Shown one piece after another: positions 1 to 8,344 of a stretch of DNA of 64,000 nucleotides. The stretch lies in the NCBI RefSeq assembly GCF_026239655.1, contig NZ_JAPIVO010000003.1:62001-126000 (forward strand), in the 5' to 3' direction. A program made the position numbers and the translations under genes. This stretch comes from Pedobacter sp. MR2016-24 (lineage in GTDB: Bacteria; Bacteroidota; Bacteroidia; Sphingobacteriales; Sphingobacteriaceae). Below the pieces are notes generated by a model. That model was not told the DNA's origin. It searched no databases and worked only from the letters and a program-made list of their open reading frames with translations. Numbering within the stretch: position 1 is the stretch's first letter; the number at the start of each line of letters is the position of its first letter.

Positions 1-1114
1 TCACATACAGCTGACCAAGCAATTCTCCGATGTTGCCATCAGTGCTGCTTACAATAGATTTCCAGCGTTCTTTAGGCGCTTTTAATCCATTCAGTGTTTT
101 ACCGAAAAACTCAAACTTAGCATCTCTGAAACCTTTGCTCAGCGAATTGCCTGAATTGTTCAGGGCGTCAAACTTCAGCTTTTCTTTCCATATTTCTATA
201 GGCTGACTTTTCAGTAATGTATTTAAGGATTTGTAATAGGCAGGTTGGGCGACTAATATCGTGTCTGTTTTCAGTTCCAGTTTGCCTAAGACAGTTTTCC
301 AGTCTATATCAGGTGTTTCCTTTTGAAAATCAGCAACGAGGTATTTGTGGTAATTCTTCTGGGGATCACGTAACTCTACCGGGGTAGCATGTGATTTCGC
401 AATATTTGTTTCCAGGCTCAATACATTAGCGGCATATTTATCAGCCTCTGCTTTGGTAATACCTGACAGCACAAATAATTTAGAGATATACTTTACATAT
501 TCTTCTCTTATCTTTTTTGTCTGCGCGTCGGTATTAAAATAGTAACTGCGTTCTGGTAAGGTAATGCCCGACTGTGAAAAGTTGACTGCATTTTTATTAC
601 TGATCTTATCATCAGGACCTACATAAAAGCCCAGCAAATCACCAGTACCATTTTTATAACCATCAGCCACAAAACTGATCAGTTCCTTATAATCTTTAAT
701 GGCATCGATTTTCGCCAGCCAGGGTTTAACCGGATCGTAACCGCGTTTCTCAATCGCCACTGTATCCATACCACTGGCAAAGAAATCGCCCACTTTTTGT
801 TCCAGGCTACCTTTATCGTGTTCTTCCTTCGAAGCATTGATCAGGATTGTTTCCAGGTTTTTGATGTTGTCATTATACAAGGTATAAAAAGATCCCCATC
901 CTGTCTCCGTATTAGGAATCGCTGTTTTCTTCATCCAGGCGCCGTTGGCATACAGGAAGAAATTGTCACCGGGATTAACGGTCGTGTCAATTCCGGATTT
1001 ATCAAAAAACTCCGTTCTTACATTTTTACCGGCACTTGATTCTCCTGTCTGTTTTTGCTGACAAGCAACAATAAAGGCCAGCCCGGTAAGTGATAAACTT
1101 AATTTGGTTTTCAT
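1..1114 (-). CDS. M13 family metallopeptidase lipoprotein, 3' end outside window
   Basis: The reverse strand reads open from an ATG at 1112-1114 to the window edge, about 371 codons. The N-terminus is a lipoprotein signal (hydrophobic stretch, then FIVAC, Cys about residue 18), so the protein is probably anchored in a membrane facing the periplasm. Residues near 46-60 read NPGDNFFLYANGAW, the hallmark opening of neprilysin/PepO (M13) endopeptidases. It continues with the helical M13 N-terminal domain, including LPERSYYF. The zinc site HExxH and the later ExxxD lie beyond the window, so catalysis cannot be checked. M13 enzymes cleave small peptides; the substrate here is unknown. It stands alone, transcribed away from 1330-4630 by the opposite end. 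Confidence 0.9.
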   Translation of the reverse strand, partial: MKTKLSLSLTGLAFIVACQQKQTGESSAGKNVRTEFFDKSGIDTTVNPGDNFFLYANGAWMKKTAIPNTETGWGSFYTLYNDNIKNLETILINASKEEHDKGSLEQKVGDFFASGMDTVAIEKRGYDPVKPWLAKIDAIKDYKELISFVADGYKNGTGDLLGFYVGPDDKISNKNAVNFSQSGITLPERSYYFNTDAQTKKIREEYVKYISKLFVLSGITKAEADKYAANVLSLETNIAKSHATPVELRDPQKNYHKYLVADFQKETPDIDWKTVLGKLELKTDTILVAQPAYYKSLNTLLKSQPIEIWKEKLKFDALNNSGNSLSKGFRDAKFEFFGKTLNGLKAPKERWKSIVSSTDGNIGELLGQLYV

Positions 1115-1329
1115 TCGTTTTTCTGTTTTTAATTCATGAAGCGCTCATGATTTTCATCTGTTTATAATTTTATTAATTGTGATGAGGCTATCATACTTAA
1201 TCGTTCACGCTACAATGATGAAAGATCATGATGGTTTCATCAATTCAATTGTATTGATTAAGGAATAAATCTAAGCAAACAGAAGTAGAAAAAAGTATAT
1301 TTTAACCGGAAGCGTAAATTTTGTTAGGG

Positions 1330-2484
1330 TTAATACACCGGGAGATCAAGTTCCAGCGCATAAATATAGGCGATCAGGCCGCCCTCCAGGTTATACAGAT
1401 TGGTGAAACCGTATTTTTCTTCAAGAAGACGGACAGCTTTGGCACTCCGGCCGCCAGATTTGCAATGGATCACTACCTTTTTATCCTTGTCAATTTTTTG
1501 AGGCAAGTCACCAATGGTATCGAGCGGAATCAGTAATCCACCCAGATTGACCAGATCGTATTCCTGTTGTTCCCTTACATCGATCAACTGGTAAACAATT
1601 CCTTCCTCCTGCCAATCCTGTAGCTGTTCAGGACTTACATTTTTTATCTTTTTTTCCATTGCCGGAACGCCGCAAAACTGTTCGTAGTCGATCAGCGCCC
1701 GGAGTGTCGGATTTGATCCGTTGATCGGATTCTCCGGATTTCTGCTGATATTAAATGTACGCGTTTCAAAACTCAGCGCGTCGAACAGGAAGAGTCGCCC
1801 GCTCAGTACATCCCCGGTTTGTGCGGCTATTTTGATCACCTCCAAAGCCTGCATACTGCCGATGATTCCGGGCAACACACCCAATACACCTGCTTCAGAA
1901 CAATTGGCGACTTCACCCGGCTCTGGTGGAACAGGGTACAGGTCGCGGTAGTTCGGGCCGCGTTCCCCGCTGCTGTCAACATAATTGAAAACGGCAACCT
2001 GACCTTCAAACTGATAGATGGAAGCATAAACATTTGGTTTATCCATTAATACACAGGCATCATTTACGAGGTAGCGGGTAGGGAAGTTATCTGTTCCATC
2101 CGCTACAATATCGTAGGCGGAGATGATGTCCATCGCATTGCTGCTGCGCAGTTCCGTATCATGAATGATAATATGAATATGAGGGTTCAGGGACAGCAGC
2201 CGTTTTTTAGCTGCCTCCGCTTTTGCTGTACCTACATCCGCTGTGCCATATAATACCTGGCGTTGTAAATTGCTGTCATCCACCACATCACATTCCACGA
2301 TGCCAATAGTTCCTATTCCTGCAGCGGCCAGGTATAAAAGCACCGGACTGCCCAAACCACCGGCACCGACAACCAGTACCTTAGCTTTTTTAAGCTTTTC
2401 CTGTGCTTCCATACCGAAACCGGGAATAATGATATGCCTGTTATAACGGGCAATCTCCGCTGCGGAGAAAATAAACTGATCCAT
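1330..2484 (-). CDS. ThiF/MoeB (E1-like) adenylyltransferase fused to a rhodanese domain
   Basis: A 384-residue protein of the MoeB/ThiF superfamily. These enzymes adenylate the C-terminal glycine of a ubiquitin-like sulfur carrier, and fused rhodanese domains supply persulfide sulfur. The nucleotide-binding motif GAGGLGS is at residues 40-46, the metal-site ADGTDNF at 128-134, and the conserved Cys in NCSEAGVLG is Cys195. The C-terminal rhodanese domain (about 285-384) has the active-site loop HCKSGGRS with Cys341. Oddly, both CxxC pairs that bind structural zinc in MoeB-type proteins are absent: the sites read NYRDLY (178-183) and RNPENPING (248-256). It is the last gene of the cluster from 4630, 21 bases after the carrier gene. 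The natural partner is the carrier at 2506-2784. Confidence 0.92.
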   Translation of the reverse strand: MDQFIFSAAEIARYNRHIIIPGFGMEAQEKLKKAKVLVVGAGGLGSPVLLYLAAAGIGTIGIVECDVVDDSNLQRQVLYGTADVGTAKAEAAKKRLLSLNPHIHIIIHDTELRSSNAMDIISAYDIVADGTDNFPTRYLVNDACVLMDKPNVYASIYQFEGQVAVFNYVDSSGERGPNYRDLYPVPPEPGEVANCSEAGVLGVLPGIIGSMQALEVIKIAAQTGDVLSGRLFLFDALSFETRTFNISRNPENPINGSNPTLRALIDYEQFCGVPAMEKKIKNVSPEQLQDWQEEGIVYQLIDVREQQEYDLVNLGGLLIPLDTIGDLPQKIDKDKKVVIHCKSGGRSAKAVRLLEEKYGFTNLYNLEGGLIAYIYALELDLPVY

Positions 2485-2505
2485 CTGATGATTTATTTTA
2501 TAATC

Positions 2506-2784
2506 TTATATTTTTCCGCCTGCAATAGCTGGCACTATACTGATAACTGATGCTGAAGTAATCGGCGTATTCTGGTGATTAAGATCCCTGATATCATCCT
2601 GATCGACGAATATATTCAGGAAAGGACGTACTTCACCGCTGGTATCAAGCAGGTGCCTTTGCACTTCCGGAAATTCATAAACCAGGTTGGCAATGATCTC
2701 GGATAATAAATTCCCGGAAATGTTAACCTTAGGGCTATTGCCGGTAAACCTCCTCAGAGGCGTTGGGATTAGAATGGTGGCCAT
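2506..2784 (-). CDS. MoaD/ThiS-like beta-grasp sulfur carrier with C-terminal GG-KI
   Basis: A 92-residue small protein with the pattern of a MoaD/ThiS fold: a beta start (ATILIPTPLRRFTG), a helix around residues 27-38, and a C-terminal strand SVISIVPAIAGGKI. Sulfur carriers normally end in Gly-Gly, which is adenylated and thiocarboxylated. Here Gly89-Gly90 is followed by Lys-Ile, so as translated it could not be activated. In the quinolobactin QbsE system a two-residue tail is removed by the JAMM protease QbsD; the JAMM gene immediately upstream (2812-3240) suggests the same maturation. This is inference from family knowledge and gene order. The downstream ThiF-like gene would activate the trimmed form. 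It could act in a cysteine, siderophore or other sulfur pathway; no product gene identifies which. Confidence 0.88.
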   Translation of the reverse strand: MATILIPTPLRRFTGNSPKVNISGNLLSEIIANLVYEFPEVQRHLLDTSGEVRPFLNIFVDQDDIRDLNHQNTPITSASVISIVPAIAGGKI

Positions 2785-2811
2785 ATATAAATTTATTTTT
2801 TGATGAGTTGA

Positions 2812-3240
2812 TTATACTAATTGTAAGCGCTGTTCATTGAAACGATCGTATTCTTCGTCGATCAGCCAGGCTCTCACATCTTCTATTTCAGTTTCAATGA
2901 CCGAAACGATCAGGTATAAAAAGTCGGGAAGTGCGAATTGATAGTCTGAGATGGAAGGAAGCGCGATTTGATTGGGATGAGAATGATAAATGCCAATTAA
3001 CTCGAGCTGGTTGTCTTCCGCATAGCTTTCGGCCTCCGTATAGGTAGCCGGGCTGATGGCAAAATAGTCGTTTTTATCTGCCGCAGTTGCATTGGAGACA
3101 GTCATCGCCGTCACCACTTTGGTTTGATCTGCTGACATCCTGCCGAAAATAAATCCACAGCACTCTTCAGGGAAAGCACTTTTACTGCTTTCAGCAATAA
3201 CCAGCCAGGCCGCCGGTTCAACAATTAATGTACTGTCCAT
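2812..3240 (-). CDS. JAMM/JAB metalloprotease, Mec/QbsD-like
   Basis: A 142-residue single-domain protein. The JAMM zinc motif is intact: Glu26 in FPEECCGF, then HSHP (His86, His88) and PSISDY giving Ser96 and Asp99 (ExnHxHx7SxxD). Family members such as Mec+ and QbsD cut after the Gly-Gly of small sulfur carriers, either releasing an amino acid made on the carrier or trimming a C-terminal tail. The carrier encoded 27 bases downstream has a two-residue tail after Gly-Gly, so trimming is the simplest role. The gene overlaps the end of the upstream SDR gene by 23 bases, so the two are probably translationally coupled. Cytoplasmic; no signal sequence. Confidence 0.92.
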   Translation of the reverse strand: MDSTLIVEPAAWLVIAESSKSAFPEECCGFIFGRMSADQTKVVTAMTVSNATAADKNDYFAISPATYTEAESYAEDNQLELIGIYHSHPNQIALPSISDYQFALPDFLYLIVSVIETEIEDVRAWLIDEEYDRFNEQRLQLV

Positions 3241-4630
3241 AGATCGCAGAATTGGAGGAGTTGTGTGGATTTAAACTATCGTTAAGTATGGATACCGCTG
3301 GTTCATAATCTGCCGCAATGGTGCCCTCGGCAGCGAGGTATTGCGGATTCAAACCCCATTGTAAGATATTGACTGTATCGCTTTGTTCAACATTGTCTAA
3401 GCTTGCCCTGACAATATTTTTTAGCTGCAACAGCAAACACTCTTTACTCTTTTTCTCACCCTTAACCAGACTGAGCTTAATCAGTGCATTTTGCAGGATA
3501 TATTTATTGGTCGGCACAATCCCGGAGATGATCATATCAGCTTCTTCATTTTCATATCTGTAGCGCTGTTCATATACATTGATCAGTAAGTTCATTTCCA
3601 GCGGATGGGCCCAATCCATTTGTCCCCTGAAGAATTTCTCGCAATAACCGGGAGGATTGCCTTTAAAGATGACAGGTATCTTAGCGCCCGATTGTTTAAT
3701 ATAATAAAGTGCAACTTCCAGGCTTTCTACAGGCCATTCGAGGTTCTTTACAATCAAAAAATTGCATCGGCCTACCTTTGAACTGAGCAGCGCATTCAGC
3801 ATTAAATCAGCCGCCTCGCGTACGTTCTGCGCAGTGACATATTTTCCGGGACTGTGTATCGCTAGATAGTCTTTATCAAGCGGGTGCTGTAATTCGGAGT
3901 TCATCAGGCTATTCTCCAGAATATGCGTGAAACGTACCATCGAATAGCGTACGGAACTTTGCTGGGCATAAGTATCAAAGATATATTCGCACATCTTTTT
4001 TGTAGCCGCATAAACTTCACTGGTATAATATCTGCTCGCTTTGCCGGTCGACGAAAACACGCATTGTTTCACGCTTTTATGGCTTTCGCAGATATTTACC
4101 AGGTTCAGGGTACCCATGATATTTAAACTGATTGTTTCCTCTATATGGGTTTCTGCATAGCCAGGGTCACGTTGAGCAGCTGTATGAAAAACATAATCCG
4201 GTTTATATTTTTCAAACACATCATTCAGCGCATCGCGGTCTCTCACATCTGCCAGTACGGTGATCACATTTTGATGAGCCGAGCTGCTGTCCGGGCTCTT
4301 ATCGATAAGATCTGCAATGATAACTTTTCCGGCACCCAATTCGACCAGCCGTTTGACCAGGGTACTGCCCACACAACCTGCACCGCCCGTTACCAGGCAT
4401 GTGCTATTACTCAACAGTGCTTGTATTTTGTGCACAGGAAGATTGAGTTTCCTTTTGGTGGTTGGGGTAAATGGATTTTCATCCAGCCGGCCTTCAGCAT
4501 CATAGATGCTGATGAGTTTTTTTGTCAGTTGCAGCAGCATTGCAGATGCTTCCGGTATATGTCTCTCGGGCGATAATTCCCATATTTTTTCAAAGATGCT
4601 GGCAGGTTCAGGTAGATGTTTTATGTTCAT
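3218..4630 (-). CDS. NAD(P)-dependent SDR, CapD/epimerase-like, first gene of the sulfur-carrier cluster
   Basis: A 470-residue protein with an extra N-terminal region of about 70 residues, then an extended-SDR Rossmann domain. The dinucleotide motif TGGAGCVGS is at 81-89, an Asp at the end of beta-2 (IIADLID), and HTAAQRD follows at 149-155. The catalytic triad appears as FSSTGK (192-197) and YAATK (Tyr207, Lys211). This resembles nucleotide-sugar epimerase/dehydratases of the CapD/FlaA1 type. The C-terminal 130 residues match nothing I recognise. It is the promoter-proximal gene of the four-gene minus-strand cluster and overlaps the JAMM gene. Association of such an SDR with a carrier/JAMM/E1 set suggests it makes or modifies the molecule that receives sulfur, but that is a guess. 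Confidence 0.8.
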   Translation of the reverse strand: MNIKHLPEPASIFEKIWELSPERHIPEASAMLLQLTKKLISIYDAEGRLDENPFTPTTKRKLNLPVHKIQALLSNSTCLVTGGAGCVGSTLVKRLVELGAGKVIIADLIDKSPDSSSAHQNVITVLADVRDRDALNDVFEKYKPDYVFHTAAQRDPGYAETHIEETISLNIMGTLNLVNICESHKSVKQCVFSSTGKASRYYTSEVYAATKKMCEYIFDTYAQQSSVRYSMVRFTHILENSLMNSELQHPLDKDYLAIHSPGKYVTAQNVREAADLMLNALLSSKVGRCNFLIVKNLEWPVESLEVALYYIKQSGAKIPVIFKGNPPGYCEKFFRGQMDWAHPLEMNLLINVYEQRYRYENEEADMIISGIVPTNKYILQNALIKLSLVKGEKKSKECLLLQLKNIVRASLDNVEQSDTVNILQWGLNPQYLAAEGTIAADYEPAVSILNDSLNPHNSSNSAIYGQYINC

Positions 4631-4900
4631 ACAGAAGAGTGTTAAATGGTTTTCATCTTGTTGTTTTTTTAATCCCTCATGTAGTTGATATTATAAATAT
4701 AGAGACATGCTTCGGCATTCAGAAGGAGGCAGATGCACAGTTTGTATCACATTTTTCACACCAACTGTGCAGGATAAAAACCTGTTTTTGCGATAGAACG
4801 GAAACTAAAACTGAAGTTATTGTTAACACAAAATTCATCTATTCCCGCACTGAGTTAACATTGTTGTCTTTACTTTGCGAATAAATAAAGAAACAGATCT

Positions 4901-5791
4901 ATGATCAGGAAAATAGTACTTACGGCATCCTTATTCGGCGTTATACATGCCAGTGCGCAACATAAAATAGATCTGGAAGCCCACCGAGGCGGACGCGGCT
5001 TAATGCCTGAAAATACCATCGCAGCGATGAAATCTGCGTTGGACATGGGAGTAACTACCATGGAAATGGATTTAGGGATTTCTAAAGACGGTCAGGTTGT
5101 TGTCTCACATGATTCTTATATGGCGGCTGATTTTATGTTGAAACCAGACGGTTCACTGATCAAAAAAGAAGAGGAGAAAAGTTTGCTGCTCTACGGAATG
5201 GATTATCAATTGATCAAAAGTTATGATGCCGGCACGAAACCGCATCCCCAGTTTCCGGATCAGAAGAAGTTTAAAACATACAGGCCTTTATTCAGGGAGT
5301 TAATTGACAGCGTAGAAAGCTATATCAAAGCAAAGCATTTGAAACCGGTATATTATAACGTAGAGATCAAAAGCAGTCCTGATGGTGATGGAACAGCTCA
5401 CCCGGTACCAGAGGTATTCGTAAAAAAGGTAATGGACATCGTATTGCAAAAGAAATTAAGCACGCGGTTAATCATTCAGTCCTTCGATTTGCGTCCTTTG
5501 CAGGTTCTGCATAAGGGATATCCAAAGCAAAAGGTATCATTCCTTGTCGCGAACAAAGATTCATATGCTGATAATATCAAAAAACTAGGTTTTACCCCGG
5601 ATGCATTTAGCCCGTATTACCTGATGGTGAACAGGGAAATGGTAGATGCAGCACATCGGGATAAAGTGATTGTGCTTCCCTGGACAGTGAATACTATCGA
5701 TGAAATCAGGAAAATGGAAGCTTTGGGAGTAGATGGTATCATTTCAGATTATCCCAACCTGCTGATTGAAGTATTCGGCAAATCACAGTAA
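4901..5791 (+). CDS. Secreted glycerophosphodiester phosphodiesterase
   Basis: A 296-residue GDPD-family TIM-barrel enzyme that hydrolyses glycerophosphodiesters to glycerol-3-phosphate and an alcohol. A Sec signal (residues 1-19, cleavage near ASA-Q) puts it in the periplasm or outside. Catalytic motifs are visible: EAHRGGRG (His28, Arg29), PENT (Glu37), MEMDL (Glu55, Asp57) and VSHD (His70). The C-terminal IISDYPNLL is typical of the family end. It is a single gene, divergent from the sulfur-carrier cluster, and ends at a good hairpin terminator (5821-5848). It most likely scavenges phosphate or glycerol from lipid head groups. Confidence 0.93.
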   Translation: MIRKIVLTASLFGVIHASAQHKIDLEAHRGGRGLMPENTIAAMKSALDMGVTTMEMDLGISKDGQVVVSHDSYMAADFMLKPDGSLIKKEEEKSLLLYGMDYQLIKSYDAGTKPHPQFPDQKKFKTYRPLFRELIDSVESYIKAKHLKPVYYNVEIKSSPDGDGTAHPVPEVFVKKVMDIVLQKKLSTRLIIQSFDLRPLQVLHKGYPKQKVSFLVANKDSYADNIKKLGFTPDAFSPYYLMVNREMVDAAHRDKVIVLPWTVNTIDEIRKMEALGVDGIISDYPNLLIEVFGKSQ

Positions 5792-5818
5792 GATTTTACA
5801 TTTAACGCTCAATTTTTT

Positions 5819-5852
5819 AAGGACCGCAATCGTGAGATTAGCGGTCTTTATT
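5819..5852 (+). terminator. Hairpin terminator after glycerophosphodiesterase gene
   Basis: GGACCGC (5821-5827) pairs with GCGGTCT (5841-5847) across a 13-base loop, with T-rich sequence after it. It lies 28 bases past the stop codon. Confidence 0.75.
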
Positions 5853-5929
5853 ATACCATTCAAGGCATGCAGAGTCGTCTCCGGAGAAACTTTTGATAAT
5901 TCTATAGGGTGATTTATTCGATCAGAATC

Positions 5930-8038
5930 TTAAGCAGTTAATTGTTGTTGCGGTGCGATCAATTCATGCTGGAATACCAGTAATGCTTTTTTTGCCTTGA
6001 AATCAGTCTTATATAGCAATTGTGGAAAGTCATACACGGCCTGATAATAGGCTTGAGTCTGTTCCTGATAATATGGTTCCCCGGTGAAATATTTAAGATC
6101 CGTGTCCAGAAATTTTTGAAAAGTAAGTTCCATCTCTGGTGTGACATTTACTTTATAAATCGGATTTGCGAGGATGAACTGAAGTTGCTCTTTAAACCTT
6201 TGGCTGGGTTCAGCAGCAAGCTTCAGCTTGTCATCTATGAATTCACTACCTGTTCCATCATTTAGAAAATTCATCGCCTCAGTGAATTCCCGACATGACT
6301 CCGTTGCTGCCAGGCTGGTACTCAGCACCGACAGGTAAAGGTCATAATGATCTACATAGACTTCTGATTGCTGAATTGATGTTGCCAGAGATAAAAAGTA
6401 AATAAATATGTTGTGATCATGTTTTGCAACTTTGTCCTGAACTTCCTTTAACTCTTTCTTTAACAGATGTAATAGTTCATCGCTGTCGGAACGATGATAA
6501 GTATTCCCATTATATATATAGGTAGGAAAATTTAATTTTTCTTCAGCTATGGCTTCTAAGTCGGCAATATCGTTTATTAGGCAGGTTTCAGTGGAGAGCA
6601 TGGCCATAGCTTCTTCATTGAAAAATTGCGTATAAGTGATCTGATCAGCTTCATAAAGATATGAGGATGCATCTTTAACAAATGCTAATGGCTCTTTATA
6701 GTTATAATATCCCAAAAAAAGAGCTGGTAGCGATGTTTCATTATGTTTCTTCTGAAACTCGGCGATAAAAAGCTGATCGTTTGTGATCACAGGAGGCTCG
6801 CTGAAAGAAATCTCATTAAAGAGCATAGCGGTAAGTTGCCCTTCTATGTCGGTGATGTTATTTAGTAAACTGCTGGCTCGACCTGATATGGATTCACGCT
6901 CCTGGCGATCCAGCGCCAACAGTTTGGCAATCCTTACTTCAGTATCCGGATGTGAGGACCATTGATCCGTCAGTATGAGTTTCGATCCGTTAATTTTTTG
7001 GATATGTTGCAAATCAACTCTTGGAAGTCCCTCTATAATTGGTATACGGTGATTCCCAGCTATAAAATTTAAAAGGAAGTAGTGTTGAGGAAACAAGTTA
7101 TCCGTTTTTTCGGCCAGGGGTATTTTTTCATTATAGTGCTCCAGTACAGCGTTATACGCTATTGAAGCCATATCCAGGCGAAGCAACACATTGATAAATG
7201 TCTGCGATCCAACTATTTCCGCTGCCACTTCATCCGCGTGGAATTCCATCTCTCGTGACAAGGCAAGGTGATTGAGGTTTACCCATTCATAAACTTTGAG
7301 CAATACCCATTGTATCCCTCCAATGATGATAGCTGCAATGCGTACAAAAATGGCAAAATAACCGCTGATGTTAGCCCATTTCTCAATTCCATTTCGATAA
7401 CCTACATTATCATATAGCAAATTATGTAATACCTTATTTACATTATAAACGTAACTGCCAACCTTCATACTTCTTTGCGAGAAATGTCCGAACTCATGTG
7501 CCAGTATAGCTTTCAATTCGGCCACTGATGAACTATTAATCAAGCCTAATCCTATCTTCAGATTCTTTTTTACAGGCATAACCATACTCCAGAAACCAGA
7601 GTCATAAAACACTGCAGCATTTACATTATCAGTTAAATATACTTTTCCCGGAGATCGCGTTCCTGCAGCTGCCGCTGTTTCCAGGATCAGTTTCATTAGT
7701 TCGGGTTGCGTAACACTATCTATCTGCAACAGGTTAGAGTCATCCGGACCTTTTTTGCTGAAGATAAACTTAATAAGGAAAAATAAAATCAGAAACCCCA
7801 GACTGATCAGGCCAATCCCCAGCATCACTGTGATAGCCATTGGCTGCAAAAAAATCATCATAATTCCTCCGTAAGCGCAAAGCGCTGTGAAAGCAATCGC
7901 CAGCAACATGAGTAGGGTATAGACCATAAAAAAAGCGAGAATAGCGAGCACCGCCTTAATAGCCATTAATTTAAAGTTCTTTGAAACGCCGATTTTATTC
8001 ATGGAGAGGAAAGTGTTAAACAGAACGTAAAATAACAT
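5930..8038 (-). CDS. M48-family membrane metalloprotease
   Basis: A 702-residue protein with two N-terminal hydrophobic segments (about 27-52 and 60-92). A peptidase M48 domain follows: zinc motif HEFGH at 181-185 and third ligand Glu265 in REMEFHADEVA. A further hydrophobic stretch lies near 226-246. The C-terminal 350 residues are a family-specific extension with no recognisable domain. M48 enzymes of the HtpX/Ste24 type degrade misfolded or damaged membrane proteins. The ATG at 8038 is used here; Met13 (start 8002) is a plausible alternative because MNKIGVSKNFK makes a better positively charged lead into the first membrane segment. It converges on the glycerophosphodiesterase gene and is monocistronic. 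Confidence 0.88.
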   Translation of the reverse strand: MLFYVLFNTFLSMNKIGVSKNFKLMAIKAVLAILAFFMVYTLLMLLAIAFTALCAYGGIMMIFLQPMAITVMLGIGLISLGFLILFFLIKFIFSKKGPDDSNLLQIDSVTQPELMKLILETAAAAGTRSPGKVYLTDNVNAAVFYDSGFWSMVMPVKKNLKIGLGLINSSSVAELKAILAHEFGHFSQRSMKVGSYVYNVNKVLHNLLYDNVGYRNGIEKWANISGYFAIFVRIAAIIIGGIQWVLLKVYEWVNLNHLALSREMEFHADEVAAEIVGSQTFINVLLRLDMASIAYNAVLEHYNEKIPLAEKTDNLFPQHYFLLNFIAGNHRIPIIEGLPRVDLQHIQKINGSKLILTDQWSSHPDTEVRIAKLLALDRQERESISGRASSLLNNITDIEGQLTAMLFNEISFSEPPVITNDQLFIAEFQKKHNETSLPALFLGYYNYKEPLAFVKDASSYLYEADQITYTQFFNEEAMAMLSTETCLINDIADLEAIAEEKLNFPTYIYNGNTYHRSDSDELLHLLKKELKEVQDKVAKHDHNIFIYFLSLATSIQQSEVYVDHYDLYLSVLSTSLAATESCREFTEAMNFLNDGTGSEFIDDKLKLAAEPSQRFKEQLQFILANPIYKVNVTPEMELTFQKFLDTDLKYFTGEPYYQEQTQAYYQAVYDFPQLLYKTDFKAKKALLVFQHELIAPQQQLTA

Positions 8039-8344
8039 TTTATCCTGATAATTAAATCATTATTGAGACAAAAGGCTGTGTAATGGCTGGTATAATTAAT
8101 CTCGACTATTTTTGGACGTCATGTTTTAAATATTTCTCGGAATGGAGGCTGTTCGGGATACAAAAACTTAATTGCAGCAATCATTTATTTTACCAAATAA
8201 AAACAAATCATGCCATTATGTTGTATAATAAAAGAACCTTATTGTGAATGATCATACAATTGGCTTTTACCTGTATCCTTAATCTCTTTGCGGACATAGT
8301 TTTCGACGCAGAGGAAATCCCCTTTCATCTTATAAATTTTGTGA
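8039..8344. other. Intergenic region between divergent M48 and SusC genes, no gene seen
   Basis: A 306-base AT-rich interval that must hold promoters for both neighbours. I see no convincing TTTG-N19-TAnnTTTG pair, tRNA, or ORF here. Confidence 0.5.

Noticed and set aside
1330..4630. A bacterial ubiquitin-like (Bil-type) antiphage operon
   Set aside because: Carrier, JAMM and E1-like genes fit, but there is no E2-like gene, and the rhodanese fusion and SDR fit a sulfur-carrier pathway better.
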